Assembly: GCF_009649845.1 (NCBI RefSeq)
Contig: NZ_WJIE01000001.1
Span: 186,001 to 250,000, forward strand
Reading direction: 5' to 3'
Source of the DNA: Polyangium spumosum
GTDB taxonomy: Bacteria > Myxococcota_A > Polyangia > Polyangiales > Polyangiaceae
Length of the DNA: 64,000 nt
A program made the translations under genes and the position numbers. Position 1 is the stretch's first letter. Every line of letters begins with the position of its first letter. Shown piece by piece: positions 9,112-16,245 of the stretch. The notes beneath the pieces were generated by a model. That model was not told the origin of the DNA. It saw only the letters and a program-made list of their open reading frames with translations, and ran no database searches.

Positions 9112-9747
9112 TCAGATGTCGATGAGCCCGGCGCGGACGGCGAGCCGGGTCAGGTCGGCGACGCTGTGGGTCGCGACCTTCGCGCACAGGCGCGCGCGGT
9201 GCGTCTCGACCGTCTTCACGCTGATGGCGAGGTGCGCGGCCACCTCCTTCGCGCTGCTGCCCATCGCGAGCAGCCGCAGCACCTGCCGCTCGCGCTCCGA
9301 GAGCGACGCGAGCACGTCGCCGCGGGCGGCGTCGCGGCGCTGGAGCGCGCGCACCATGGCCGCGCTCACGTCGGGTGAGACCGCCGTGCGGCCCTTCGCG
9401 ACCGTGCGTATCGCGTCGACGAGCTCCTTCATGCGGCATCGCTTCGACAGATACCCGTCGGCGCCCGCGCGCATCGCCTCTCCCACGCGGAACTCGTCGC
9501 GGAAGGTCGAGAGAACGAGCACGCGTGTCTCGCCGAACGACTTGAGCTGCCGGATGAGCTCGGTCCCGCAACGGTCCGCGAGCGACAGCTCGATCACGAC
9601 GACGTCGAAGGGCTGCCGGTTCTTCTGCGAGAGCGCCTCGCGCGCGCTCTCCGCCTCCACGACGAGCGTGACATCGGGCTCGTCCCGCAGGGCCTTGGCC
9701 AGCGATTCCCGTACGACATTCTGATCATCGACCAGCAAGAGCTTCAT
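9112..9747 (-). CDS. NarL/FixJ-type response regulator with Glu at the phosphoacceptor position
   Basis: This 211-residue protein has a receiver domain (about 1-120) and a LuxR-type helix-turn-helix (about 145-205, containing SERERQVLRLLAMGSS and VKTVETHRARL). In the receiver, the acidic pair Asp7-Asp8, the Ser80/Thr81 switch and Lys102 are in place. The residue aligned with the phosphorylated Asp is Glu53, in FDVVVIELSL, and its codon is GAG. Glu here often mimics the phosphorylated state, so the regulator may be permanently active or may respond to another signal. No histidine kinase gene is adjacent. Targets are unknown; the 306-bp region upstream holds palindromes that could be its operator. 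Confidence 0.88.
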   Translation of the reverse strand: MKLLLVDDQNVVRESLAKALRDEPDVTLVVEAESAREALSQKNRQPFDVVVIELSLADRCGTELIRQLKSFGETRVLVLSTFRDEFRVGEAMRAGADGYLSKRCRMKELVDAIRTVAKGRTAVSPDVSAAMVRALQRRDAARGDVLASLSERERQVLRLLAMGSSAKEVAAHLAISVKTVETHRARLCAKVATHSVADLTRLAVRAGLIDI

Positions 9748-10053
9748 GGTTTTCCCCCTCGCCCCAGCATTACCGTGAGAACCCCCTCGAAATGAACCCG
9801 CTTTTCATGTCGGGTTTGCCCCGTCAGGGGGGAAAAACCCGTATCCGGGCGTGACGGAACGCCCGGACGAACCATCGGGCAAACCTTTTTGCTGTACACC
9901 TGTGCGGGTTTCACCTGTACACATGCGCCGCCCCCGCGCTCACCCCGGCTCCGCGTTCCGCCTCCATCCCCCGGCGTCCGCTCCCGCTGCCGCGCGTGCT
10001 CCGTTCTTCCTGACATCTCACGACGAGCTGCTAGTGCAGAGGGCGAGCTCCCC
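9748..10053. promoter_or_regulatory. divergent regulatory region with palindromes
   Basis: This gap separates the response regulator (minus) from the acyltransferase (plus). It contains a perfect 9-bp inverted repeat, TCCGGGCGT (9844-9852) and ACGCCCGGA (9859-9867), with a 6-base loop. It also holds two TGTACA palindromes at 9893-9898 and 9916-9921, 23 bp apart, each next to CACCTG-like bases. Either could bind a dimeric regulator. No gene is evident in the gap. Confidence 0.35.
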
Positions 10054-10947
10054 ATGCAGAGCGACATCCGGCACATCGCGGAGGAGCTCCGCCCCGACTC
10101 CGCGTTCCTCCGTCGGCTGATGGTCCGGGCCGTGACGAACGGCCCCGAGGCGCTGCTCCGGTACGGCCCGCTCGTCTTCGGCCCCGCCTTCGGCGCCGCC
10201 CTGCGCGACAAACGCGAGAGCGTCCGCCGCAACCTCCGCCGCGTCCTCGGCCCGCGCCCCGCGCTCGTGGAGCTCCGGGACCTCGGGGCCGTCTTCGCGA
10301 ACTACGGGAGCTGCCTGACCGAGGCGATGCTGCTCGGCACGCCCCGCGGCCGCGAGGTCGGGCTCGTCTCGAACACGACCGGCGGCGCGAACTACGAGGC
10401 GTGCGCGGCCGAAGGGAAGGGCATCCTCGTGGCCACGGCGCACCTCGGCGGCTGGGAGGTCTTCGGCCCGGCGCTGCGCAGGGTCCGCGCGAAGAACGTG
10501 GTCGTGGTGATGGCGCGCGAGCGCGACGCGCAGGCCCGCGCGATGCAGGACGAGCTGCGCGAGCGCTCGGGCGTCAAGATCGTGCACATCGGCGAGACGG
10601 CCTTCGACGCGCTGCCGCTCCTCCGGCACCTCAAGCAAGACGAGATCGTGGCGATGCAGATCGACCGCGTGCCCCCCGGGATGCGCGCGCGCTCGGTCGC
10701 GCTCTGCGGCGCGCCGTTCCAGGTCCCCGAGGGCCCGCTGATGCTCGCGGCGCTGAGCGGGGCGCCGATCCTGCCGGTCTTCACGCGTCGCGTCGGCTTC
10801 ATGCACTACGAAGCCAAGATCCTGCCGCCGATCCGCGTGCCCCGCCGCCCGAGCGCGAGCGACCTCGACGCGGCCGCGCAGCGCCTGATGGACGATCTCG
10901 GCGCGTTCCTGCGGGACAACCCCACGCAGTGGTTTCACTTCGTGTGA
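10054..10947 (+). CDS. LpxL/HtrB-like lysophospholipid acyltransferase
   Basis: This 297-residue protein belongs to the bacterial lipid A biosynthesis acyltransferase family. The catalytic HX4(D/E) motif is His130-Leu-Gly-Gly-Trp-Glu135, in ATAHLGGWEVFG. Downstream are the typical acceptor-site segments DEIVAMQIDRVPPG and GAPILPVFTRR. Family members transfer a secondary acyl chain to lipid A precursors or to other lipids at the inner membrane. The hydrophobic N-terminal region is short, suggesting peripheral attachment. I used the ATG at 10054 because the product then begins just before the conserved fold; the frame is open further upstream but reads Pro/Arg-rich. The gene converges with mlaF-like, leaving one base between stops. 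Whether lipid A or an ornithine/ether lipid is the substrate cannot be decided. Confidence 0.8.
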   Translation: MQSDIRHIAEELRPDSAFLRRLMVRAVTNGPEALLRYGPLVFGPAFGAALRDKRESVRRNLRRVLGPRPALVELRDLGAVFANYGSCLTEAMLLGTPRGREVGLVSNTTGGANYEACAAEGKGILVATAHLGGWEVFGPALRRVRAKNVVVVMARERDAQARAMQDELRERSGVKIVHIGETAFDALPLLRHLKQDEIVAMQIDRVPPGMRARSVALCGAPFQVPEGPLMLAALSGAPILPVFTRRVGFMHYEAKILPPIRVPRRPSASDLDAAAQRLMDDLGAFLRDNPTQWFHFV

Positions 10948-10948
10948 G

Positions 10949-11698
10949 CTACAGCGGGCCTTCCGTCAGCCCGTGGACGAACTGCCGGACGTAGGGATCT
11001 TCGCTCGTCTTCGCCTCCTCCGTGGTGCCATCGAAGACGAGCCGGCCGCGGTAGAGCATGCCGACACGATCGGTCACGGTGAGCAGCCGGTCGAGGTCGC
11101 TCGACACCATCACCACCGTCGCCCCCGCGGCGCGTTGCTCGTCGCGGAGCAGCTCGAAGATGCGCTGCGACGTCACGGGATCGAGGCCGGCCGCGGGCTC
11201 GTCGTACAGCACGATCTCCGCCTTCGTGATCGTCGCTCGTGCCACGCCGACGCGCTTCTTCTGCCCGCCCGAGAGCCCTGCTGGCAAGCGGTCCTCGAAG
11301 CCGGGCAGCGACACGACACGAAGACGCTCGGAGACCCGCTCGGCGATCTCTTCCTCGGCGTAGTTGAAGAGCCGGCGCAGCGGGAAGGCGATGTTCTCGC
11401 CGACGGTCATGTAGTCGAAGAGCGCGTTGTTCTGGAACAACATGCCGAACCGCAAGCGGAACTGCTGCAGCTCGAGATCGCTCATCTTGTGCACGTCCTG
11501 CCCCTCGACGAGGATGCGCCCCGCGTCGGGCCGATAGAGCCCGGTGATGAGCTTGAGCAACACGCTCTTGCCCGACGCGCCCGGCCCGATGAGGCCGTAC
11601 AGGCAGCCACGCGGGATGCAGAGGTTCACGCCACGCAGCACGGTGCGCGCGCCAAAGCTCTTCGTGAGGTCCTCGATCTGGATGAGCGGCTCGGTCAT
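10949..11698 (-). CDS. MlaF-like ABC transporter ATPase (lipid transport)
   Basis: This 249-residue ABC ATPase has Walker A GPGASGKSVLLK, Q-loop FQNNALFD, signature LSGGQKKRVGVAR, Walker B IVLYDEPAAGLDP, and an H-loop substitution (VMVSSDLDRL, where His is usual). The Tyr-Met-Thr-Val segment after the Q-loop (ALFDYMTVGENIAFPLR) is typical of the MlaF/Ttg2A group. That group powers MlaE permeases moving phospholipids between membranes. The permease (mlaE) and substrate-binding (mlaD) genes are not adjacent, so partners must be encoded elsewhere. The Ser in place of the switch His is unusual and may slow hydrolysis. The next gene upstream is a kinase-derived membrane protein 34 bp away. Confidence 0.82.
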   Translation of the reverse strand: MTEPLIQIEDLTKSFGARTVLRGVNLCIPRGCLYGLIGPGASGKSVLLKLITGLYRPDAGRILVEGQDVHKMSDLELQQFRLRFGMLFQNNALFDYMTVGENIAFPLRRLFNYAEEEIAERVSERLRVVSLPGFEDRLPAGLSGGQKKRVGVARATITKAEIVLYDEPAAGLDPVTSQRIFELLRDEQRAAGATVVMVSSDLDRLLTVTDRVGMLYRGRLVFDGTTEEAKTSEDPYVRQFVHGLTEGPL

Positions 11699-11732
11699 GG
11701 GACGTGGTGACGAGCCCCGAGCCGCGCCGCCT

Positions 11733-13298
11733 TCACTGGGCCGCGAACGACGTGCGGGAGACGTCGAGGCGCGGGTGCGACGGGAAGGACAAGCCGCGCA
11801 CCTGGCCGGCGATGCAGGAGTTGAGCCCCGGGTTCGAGGGGTTCGTCGTGACGGTCACGCCGACCGCGCGGCCATTCTGCACGGCCGCGCAGACGTTGAC
11901 CGAGACCGACGGCGGCACGCTGCACGCGTTGAGGTAGGTGCCACGGTTGAGCACGTTGCCGTACGCGCCGGCGGTGAGATCGGGCGGCGCGTCCTTGCTG
12001 TAGTCCTCGACGTACCTGGCCTGCGCGCCCTCGCAGCTCATGCCGCCGCCGAGCGTGGGGTACTTGCCGCCGCCGCCACCGACCACGCCGCCGCCGCCTG
12101 CGGGGCCCGACTTGCCCTTGCCGAGCCCGGCGTCGACCTCGACCGCGACGACGCTGTCGCCCTGGACCTCTTTGCTGTCGTCCTTGCTGCCGCGCTTGCT
12201 GAGCAACCAGCCGGCGAAGCCCGCGCCGAGGACGCCGATGACGGCGAGGCCGATGAGCGCCTTGTACTGCGTGCCCTTGCGCTCGGCGACGACGACGGCC
12301 TCGAGGTTCTTCTTCTCCTGCTTGATGTCGCGGTTCAGCTTCGCCTGCTCGGCGTACGGGGCGAACTGCTCCCAGTCCTTGATGAACCGCTCCTCGTTGA
12401 GGATGGAGTCGCGCAGGGGGTTGTCCCCGGTGAAGTTGCCCGTGGCGATCTGCTGCAGGACCTCGACCGCGCTGAACGGGCCGTGATCCATGCCGTCCTT
12501 GATGACGACGTAACGCGGGCGGGGATCGGACTCGAGCGCGGCCTTGAGGTCGGCGAGGCGCTGGGTGGGATCGTTGGCGTTGCGGACCTGGGGCGCCTGG
12601 ACGACGGCGATGGGGAAGGGGCCATCGTGCACGGGCGCCGCGGGCCGCGCCTGCGAGACGGGCGCGCCGCCGATGTTCGGCGCCTTGGGCGCGGCGGGGA
12701 TGGCGACACCTCCGCCGGCCGCGGCGGGCGGGATGAGGGACATGGCGACGTCGATCTCGACGCCGTCGTCGAGGCCCGCGTCCGTGGGCGGCGGCGCGAC
12801 GGAGGCGCCGGGGGCGACGTTGTGGAGGGCCTGCGCGAGGGCGCCGAGGTCGGCGGGGCGGTGCTTGGCGTCGGCGACGAGGGCCTTGCCGAGGATCATC
12901 TCGAGCGAGGCGGGCAGGTCGGGCACGACGTCCGTGGGCCGCTTCATGCCCGGACCGACGCTGCCGCTCGTGAGCATCTCGTAGAGGATGGCGCCGATGC
13001 TGAAGACGCTCGCGCGTGCGTCGCCGGGCGTGCCTTTGCGACACTCGGGCGCGATGCAAGCGCGATCGGCGGGGAGCTCGGGGAGCGCCTCGGCCTTGTC
13101 CTCGAGCAGGCTGACGGCGGTGCCCGTGTAGAGGATGGCGGAGGGGTGGACGAAGAGGGCTTTGCCCTCGCGATGCAGCTCCCCGATCTCGGTGCAGAGC
13201 GGCACGAGGACGGAGAGCGACTCTTTCAGATCGAAGGTCCGTCCGGAGGCTCGACGCGCCTCCATCTCGGCTCGGAGTGTACCGGGCGTGATGGACAT
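11733..13298 (-). CDS. membrane protein with a partial pseudokinase lobe and a GYF-like domain
   Basis: This 521-residue protein begins directly in what looks like the C-terminal lobe of a Ser/Thr kinase. Position 45-60 (GKALFVHPSAILYTG) replaces the HRD catalytic loop, LLEDKAE replaces DFG, and CIAPECRKG (81-89) plus ARASVFSIGAILYEML (94-109) match the APE and following helix. The ATP-binding lobe and all catalytic residues are absent, so it cannot be an active kinase. After a Pro/Ala-rich linker, residues about 260-320 (RYVVIKDGMDHGPFSAVEVLQQI) resemble a GYF_2-type fold. A membrane helix at about 345-362 leads to a Gly-rich segment and a C-terminal domain with paired cysteines. It probably senses or scaffolds at the envelope. 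The ATG at 13298 gives the only compact N-terminus. Confidence 0.7.
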   Translation of the reverse strand: MSITPGTLRAEMEARRASGRTFDLKESLSVLVPLCTEIGELHREGKALFVHPSAILYTGTAVSLLEDKAEALPELPADRACIAPECRKGTPGDARASVFSIGAILYEMLTSGSVGPGMKRPTDVVPDLPASLEMILGKALVADAKHRPADLGALAQALHNVAPGASVAPPPTDAGLDDGVEIDVAMSLIPPAAAGGGVAIPAAPKAPNIGGAPVSQARPAAPVHDGPFPIAVVQAPQVRNANDPTQRLADLKAALESDPRPRYVVIKDGMDHGPFSAVEVLQQIATGNFTGDNPLRDSILNEERFIKDWEQFAPYAEQAKLNRDIKQEKKNLEAVVVAERKGTQYKALIGLAVIGVLGAGFAGWLLSKRGSKDDSKEVQGDSVVAVEVDAGLGKGKSGPAGGGGVVGGGGGKYPTLGGGMSCEGAQARYVEDYSKDAPPDLTAGAYGNVLNRGTYLNACSVPPSVSVNVCAAVQNGRAVGVTVTTNPSNPGLNSCIAGQVRGLSFPSHPRLDVSRTSFAAQ

Positions 13299-13420
13299 CG
13301 GCGCCACCTTATCTCCGAAGGTGGCCCGCACTCAACATGCGGCGCGGGGGATCGGGACGGAGAGGGGAAATCGCGAGGAAAGGAGGCTGGTCGCCGGGCT
13401 TTCCAGCTCAGGACGAAGGA

Positions 13421-13645
13421 CTAGGAGAGCTGGGAGGGAGGCGTCTTGTTGGAGCGCTCCTCTTCGATGAGGATCGTGAAGACGAGCCCGGCGCCGAGGA
13501 TGGGCAAGAGCCAGATGAGCTGCGACTGGAGGATCTTCTGCTTGCGCTCGAAGAGGCGGCTCTTCCAGACGCGGACGGTGAGCCAGGCCTGGAAAGTCAC
13601 GAGAGCGAGGAGAAGAGCGCCGAGGATGCCGTCGAAGAGGTCCAT
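13421..13645 (-). CDS. small two-helix membrane protein
   Basis: This 74-residue protein has two hydrophobic helices, about 8-25 (ILGALLLALVTFQAWLTV) and 43-60 (LIWLLPILGAGLVFTIL), separated by a basic loop. The second helix with its Leu-Pro-Ile-Leu-Gly resembles the N-terminal anchor of PLDc_N proteins, but that is weak. It lies 122 bp upstream of the pseudokinase gene on the same strand. Function is unknown. Confidence 0.6.
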   Translation of the reverse strand: MDLFDGILGALLLALVTFQAWLTVRVWKSRLFERKQKILQSQLIWLLPILGAGLVFTILIEEERSNKTPPSQLS

Positions 13646-13735
13646 GGGAGTGGGGGGAACCTAGCCAGCCAGGCTGGGCTTTCAAGGAGGGGGGCGGGCG
13701 ATTTTCGGGGCGGGGGGCGGGAGGAGGTTACCACC

Positions 13736-13764
13736 TTGACCCGGTTTCCGGCCGTTGCTCATCT
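13736..13764 (+). promoter_or_regulatory. candidate promoter of the ATPase/PIN pair
   Basis: TTGACC (13736-13741) and TCATCT (13759-13764) are separated by 17 bp and end six bases before the ATG of the ATPase gene. If used, transcription would begin at or very near the start codon. The -10 match is weak. Confidence 0.35.
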
Positions 13765-13770
13765 TCGCGC

Positions 13771-15084
13771 ATGACCTCCCGCGCCACGCCGTCGCTCCGC
13801 ATCTCCCGGCTGGTCGTTCAGAACTTCCGCACGTTCCACGGCCCGACCGAGATCCCGCTCGCGTCGTCGGAAGGCGTCGCGGACGAGGTCGCGGTGTTCC
13901 ACGGGGGGAACGGGAGCGGGAAGTCGAACGCGCTGGCGGCGCTGGAGTTGTTCTTCAGGGGGGCGCTCCTGTGGCTTCGCAGGCGTGCCAACCTGAAGTC
14001 TGAGACGCTCACGCTCGGCTGGGACAGCGCGGAAGCGACGTCAATCTTGTTCCTCTCCCATCGGGATTGGCCGCCCGGGATCCGCGAGCCCATGCGGATC
14101 GAAGTTCACTTCGAGGGGAATGATCAGACGCTCGCGGTGGACCTCATCCAGGCGGGTAGCGATTGCAACCTCATCGTGGACGGCGTCGCCCACCTAGGCG
14201 GCAACTTGAGTGTCGGTCTTCTACGAGACCCATATCTCGCGCCGCTCCGCACGAAACTGGAGTCACCCCTGGGAGCCGGCAGCCAACCACTCCTTCGACT
14301 GGATGCGCGTCGCCGGGAGTCGCGCTTTTACAGCAGCCTCAATCAGCAGCTTGGTCCCCAGAAGACGAGCGCCCCCGATAGCCCTCTGTCTCGCGAACTA
14401 GCCACACGCCTCCTCGATCTCGCGACCTCTCTCGAACCCCTCGACACCGAGCGCTGGCGCGCCTTTACGCAGCTCGTCTCGCGCTTCAAGACGCTCGCGG
14501 GTCGCGAGGTCAACATCCTGCGCCTCCCCGACGGCAGCGCCGATCTCCGCTTCGAGATCCGCGGCAAGCAGATCCTCCGCGTCTCGGAGCTCAGCTCGGG
14601 CGAACAGCAAGTCGTCGCCCTCTGCGCCGCCGTGCTCACGTCGCGCGCGGCCATCGTGGCGATCGAGGAGCCAGAGATCAGCCTGCACCCGGACTACCAG
14701 GAGCTCCTTCGCGACGTGCTGCGCGAGCAAGTGCGAAGCGGCCTCGTCGACCAAATCATCCTGGAGAGCCACGTCCCTATCTTCGATGGCCCCGAGGTCA
14801 TCCGCTTCAGCCGATCCCCCGAGGGCGTGACGTCCGTCGTACGGCAGCCCTCCGACGCGCACGACGCGCTTCGACAACGTGCTCGTAAGAGCGGCGCCGA
14901 GGATCAGTGGGTGACACCCGACGGGTACACGAAGCTGCCGAAGGTCATGCTCGACAACCTCGGGCTACAAGCCGGTGGTTACCTCTGGTTCGCACGATCC
15001 ACACCTGGGGGACGCTGGGAAGCCTGGAAGACCGAGGAGATCGACGACGCCCTCGGCCTGCCTGGCGACGACGCAGAGGACTAG
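13771..15084 (+). CDS. OLD/RecF-like ABC-type ATPase with C-terminal AbrB-like domain
   Basis: This 437-residue protein starts with the typical SMC/RecF/OLD strand (LRISRLVVQNFRTF). Motifs in order are Walker A GGNGSGKS (45-52), signature LSSGEQQ (274-280), Walker B IVAIEEPE (295-302) with ISLHP as D-loop, and H-loop ILESH (330-334). No TOPRIM domain follows, unlike OLD and GajA. Residues about 380-420 (VTPDGYTKLPKVMLDNLGLQ, then AGGYLWFAR) read like an AbrB/SpoVT swapped-hairpin domain, the DNA- and toxin-binding fold of VapB antitoxins. The next gene, 3 bp downstream, is PIN-like (VapC-like), so the ATPase may be a sensor fused to an antitoxin. It sits next to a repeat array and transposon, fitting an accessory region. 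ATPase assignment is firm; the AbrB reading is by eye, and the role is inferred. Confidence 0.8.
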   Translation: MTSRATPSLRISRLVVQNFRTFHGPTEIPLASSEGVADEVAVFHGGNGSGKSNALAALELFFRGALLWLRRRANLKSETLTLGWDSAEATSILFLSHRDWPPGIREPMRIEVHFEGNDQTLAVDLIQAGSDCNLIVDGVAHLGGNLSVGLLRDPYLAPLRTKLESPLGAGSQPLLRLDARRRESRFYSSLNQQLGPQKTSAPDSPLSRELATRLLDLATSLEPLDTERWRAFTQLVSRFKTLAGREVNILRLPDGSADLRFEIRGKQILRVSELSSGEQQVVALCAAVLTSRAAIVAIEEPEISLHPDYQELLRDVLREQVRSGLVDQIILESHVPIFDGPEVIRFSRSPEGVTSVVRQPSDAHDALRQRARKSGAEDQWVTPDGYTKLPKVMLDNLGLQAGGYLWFARSTPGGRWEAWKTEEIDDALGLPGDDAED

Positions 15085-15087
15085 TCC

Positions 15088-15612
15088 ATGTTCCGTCTAT
15101 GGCTCGATACGAACTGCGCGCGGAGCGCGCCGAGGCTCCGGAAGCTCCAGCCGCTCGCGCGAGAGAAGGGGGTTACGGTCGTCATCCACCCGCAGGTCTA
15201 TCTCGAGCGGCGGCGCCAGATGCGCGTGGAGAAGGGTGATGCCTTCTCGTCGCAAGTGTTCGACGACCTCGTCGTGAAACAGCTGGGTATTGAGGTCTCC
15301 AAGCTCGAACTCGCTCAGTCGCTCGCCGCGGCCTGGGCAGACACGCTCTACGATCGGTATCCGACCGCTGAAGCGTGGGAAGGCGCCAAGCAAAAATCGC
15401 TCGGCGGTGAGCTCCGCAAGGGCTTCGAGGTCCCTCCCGGCGACATGCCCATGACCACGGACTGGCTCGTCTCCCTCCTCGTGGAGAGCGACCCCACCGC
15501 GCGGATCGTCACGCACGACGACGGCGAAGAGTGGCGCGCGCTCCGTGAAGCCAAGCGTGTCCTCTCCTGGAACGAGGCGATCACGTGGCTCGAAGGCCTT
15601 CCCCCCGCCTGA
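15088..15612 (+). CDS. PIN-like nuclease (putative toxin/effector)
   Basis: This 174-residue protein fits the PIN pattern of four acidic residues: Asp7 in LWLDTN, Glu40 in VYLERRRQ, Asp125 in MTTDWLVSLLVE, and Asp144/Asp145 in ARIVTHDDGEEW. The first and last lie at the ends of predicted beta strands, as in VapC ribonucleases. The spacing between the second and third acids is longer than in a minimal PIN (about 130 residues total), giving a helical insert at about 55-115. It starts 3 bp after the ATPase stop and is surely co-transcribed. PIN proteins usually cut tRNA, rRNA or mRNA and are held inactive by an antitoxin. Here the AbrB-like tail of the ATPase is the obvious candidate partner. 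The fold is inferred from motif spacing only. Confidence 0.6.
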   Translation: MFRLWLDTNCARSAPRLRKLQPLAREKGVTVVIHPQVYLERRRQMRVEKGDAFSSQVFDDLVVKQLGIEVSKLELAQSLAAAWADTLYDRYPTAEAWEGAKQKSLGGELRKGFEVPPGDMPMTTDWLVSLLVESDPTARIVTHDDGEEWRALREAKRVLSWNEAITWLEGLPPA

Positions 15613-15639
15613 GCCTGTAGGCCAGTCCGCACAATCGAC

Positions 15640-15927
15640 GTTCCCCTCCGTCGCAACGCTCCCAGAGCCGGTTCCAGAGCGATTCCCACGCGTCGCAACG
15701 CTCCCGGATCCGGTTCCGGGGCGATTCCCACACGTCGCAACGACCCCCAGATCCGGATCCCGGACGGTTCCCACGCGTCGCAACGCTCCCAGATCCGGAT
15801 CCGGGACGATTCCCACACGTCGCAACGCTCCCAGAGCCGGATCCGGGACGGTTCCCCCGCGTCGCAACGACCTCCAGATCCGGATCCCAGACGATTCCCA
15901 CACGTCGCAACGCTCCCAGAGCCGGAT
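15640..15927. repeat. tandem array of 42/43-bp repeats (left part)
   Basis: About seven head-to-tail copies begin at 15640, 15681, 15723, 15766, 15808, 15850 and 15893, each 42 or 43 bp with roughly 80-95% identity. Each copy contains TTCCCACRCGTCGCAACG followed by CCGGATCC-like bases, and there is no unique spacer. The first copy is degenerate. The last stops after 35 bp, where the transposon-like element begins; its missing 7 bp and half of a further copy resume at 19774. The array starts 27 bp after the PIN gene stop. No function is known. Confidence 0.9.
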
Positions 15928-15969
15928 GGTAGTGGCTGGATCCGGCCAGTCCTGAAAAGTGGCCGGGTT
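15928..15969 (+). repeat. left inverted end of the element
   Basis: Terminal GGTAGTGGCTGG followed 16 bases later by AAAGTGGCCGGGTT. The same two blocks occur in inverted order at the right end. Repeated GTGGCCGG cores look like multiple transposase-binding sites. Confidence 0.75.
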
Positions 15970-16245
15970 TGAACCGGCGCCCGGCACACGCCCGCTCTAC
16001 TCCCGAACGCCCGCCGCGGACCGTTCGCGTCCGATCCTCGCACGTCGCGCTTGACCTTCGCTTCGGCTCGATTCCGCGTCGACGCGTACCCGGACGAACC
16101 TCTCAAGATGAGACATTCACTGTCCTAGCCGAGCGCGAAACACCGCAAAACGCGGGCGATCCGTGCTATTGTCCCTTCATCACTTGAACCGCTCCGATGA
16201 GTCGCCGCGAGAGACGCGCGACGCCGGAGCGCTGGCGAGGGGACC

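Noticed and set aside
9744-10232. A 162-residue minus-strand open frame ahead of the response regulator
   Set aside because: It is antisense to the acyltransferase start and has no domain pattern.
11544-13424. A 626-residue plus-strand open frame
   Set aside because: Antisense to the pseudokinase gene, which has a membrane helix and kinase-like motifs in the other strand.
13771-15612. Assignment of the ATPase/PIN pair to Gabija, Septu or PARIS
   Set aside because: No TOPRIM domain, helicase, HNH or DUF4435-like protein is visible; the second gene has PIN-like acidic spacing instead.
15640-15927. Possible CRISPR array
   Set aside because: The units are contiguous head to tail with no variable spacers, and no cas genes are nearby.
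15969-16187. Small plus-strand open frame near the left end of the element
   Set aside because: No ribosome site, Arg/Pro-rich shadow-like composition, and it lies in the end-repeat region.
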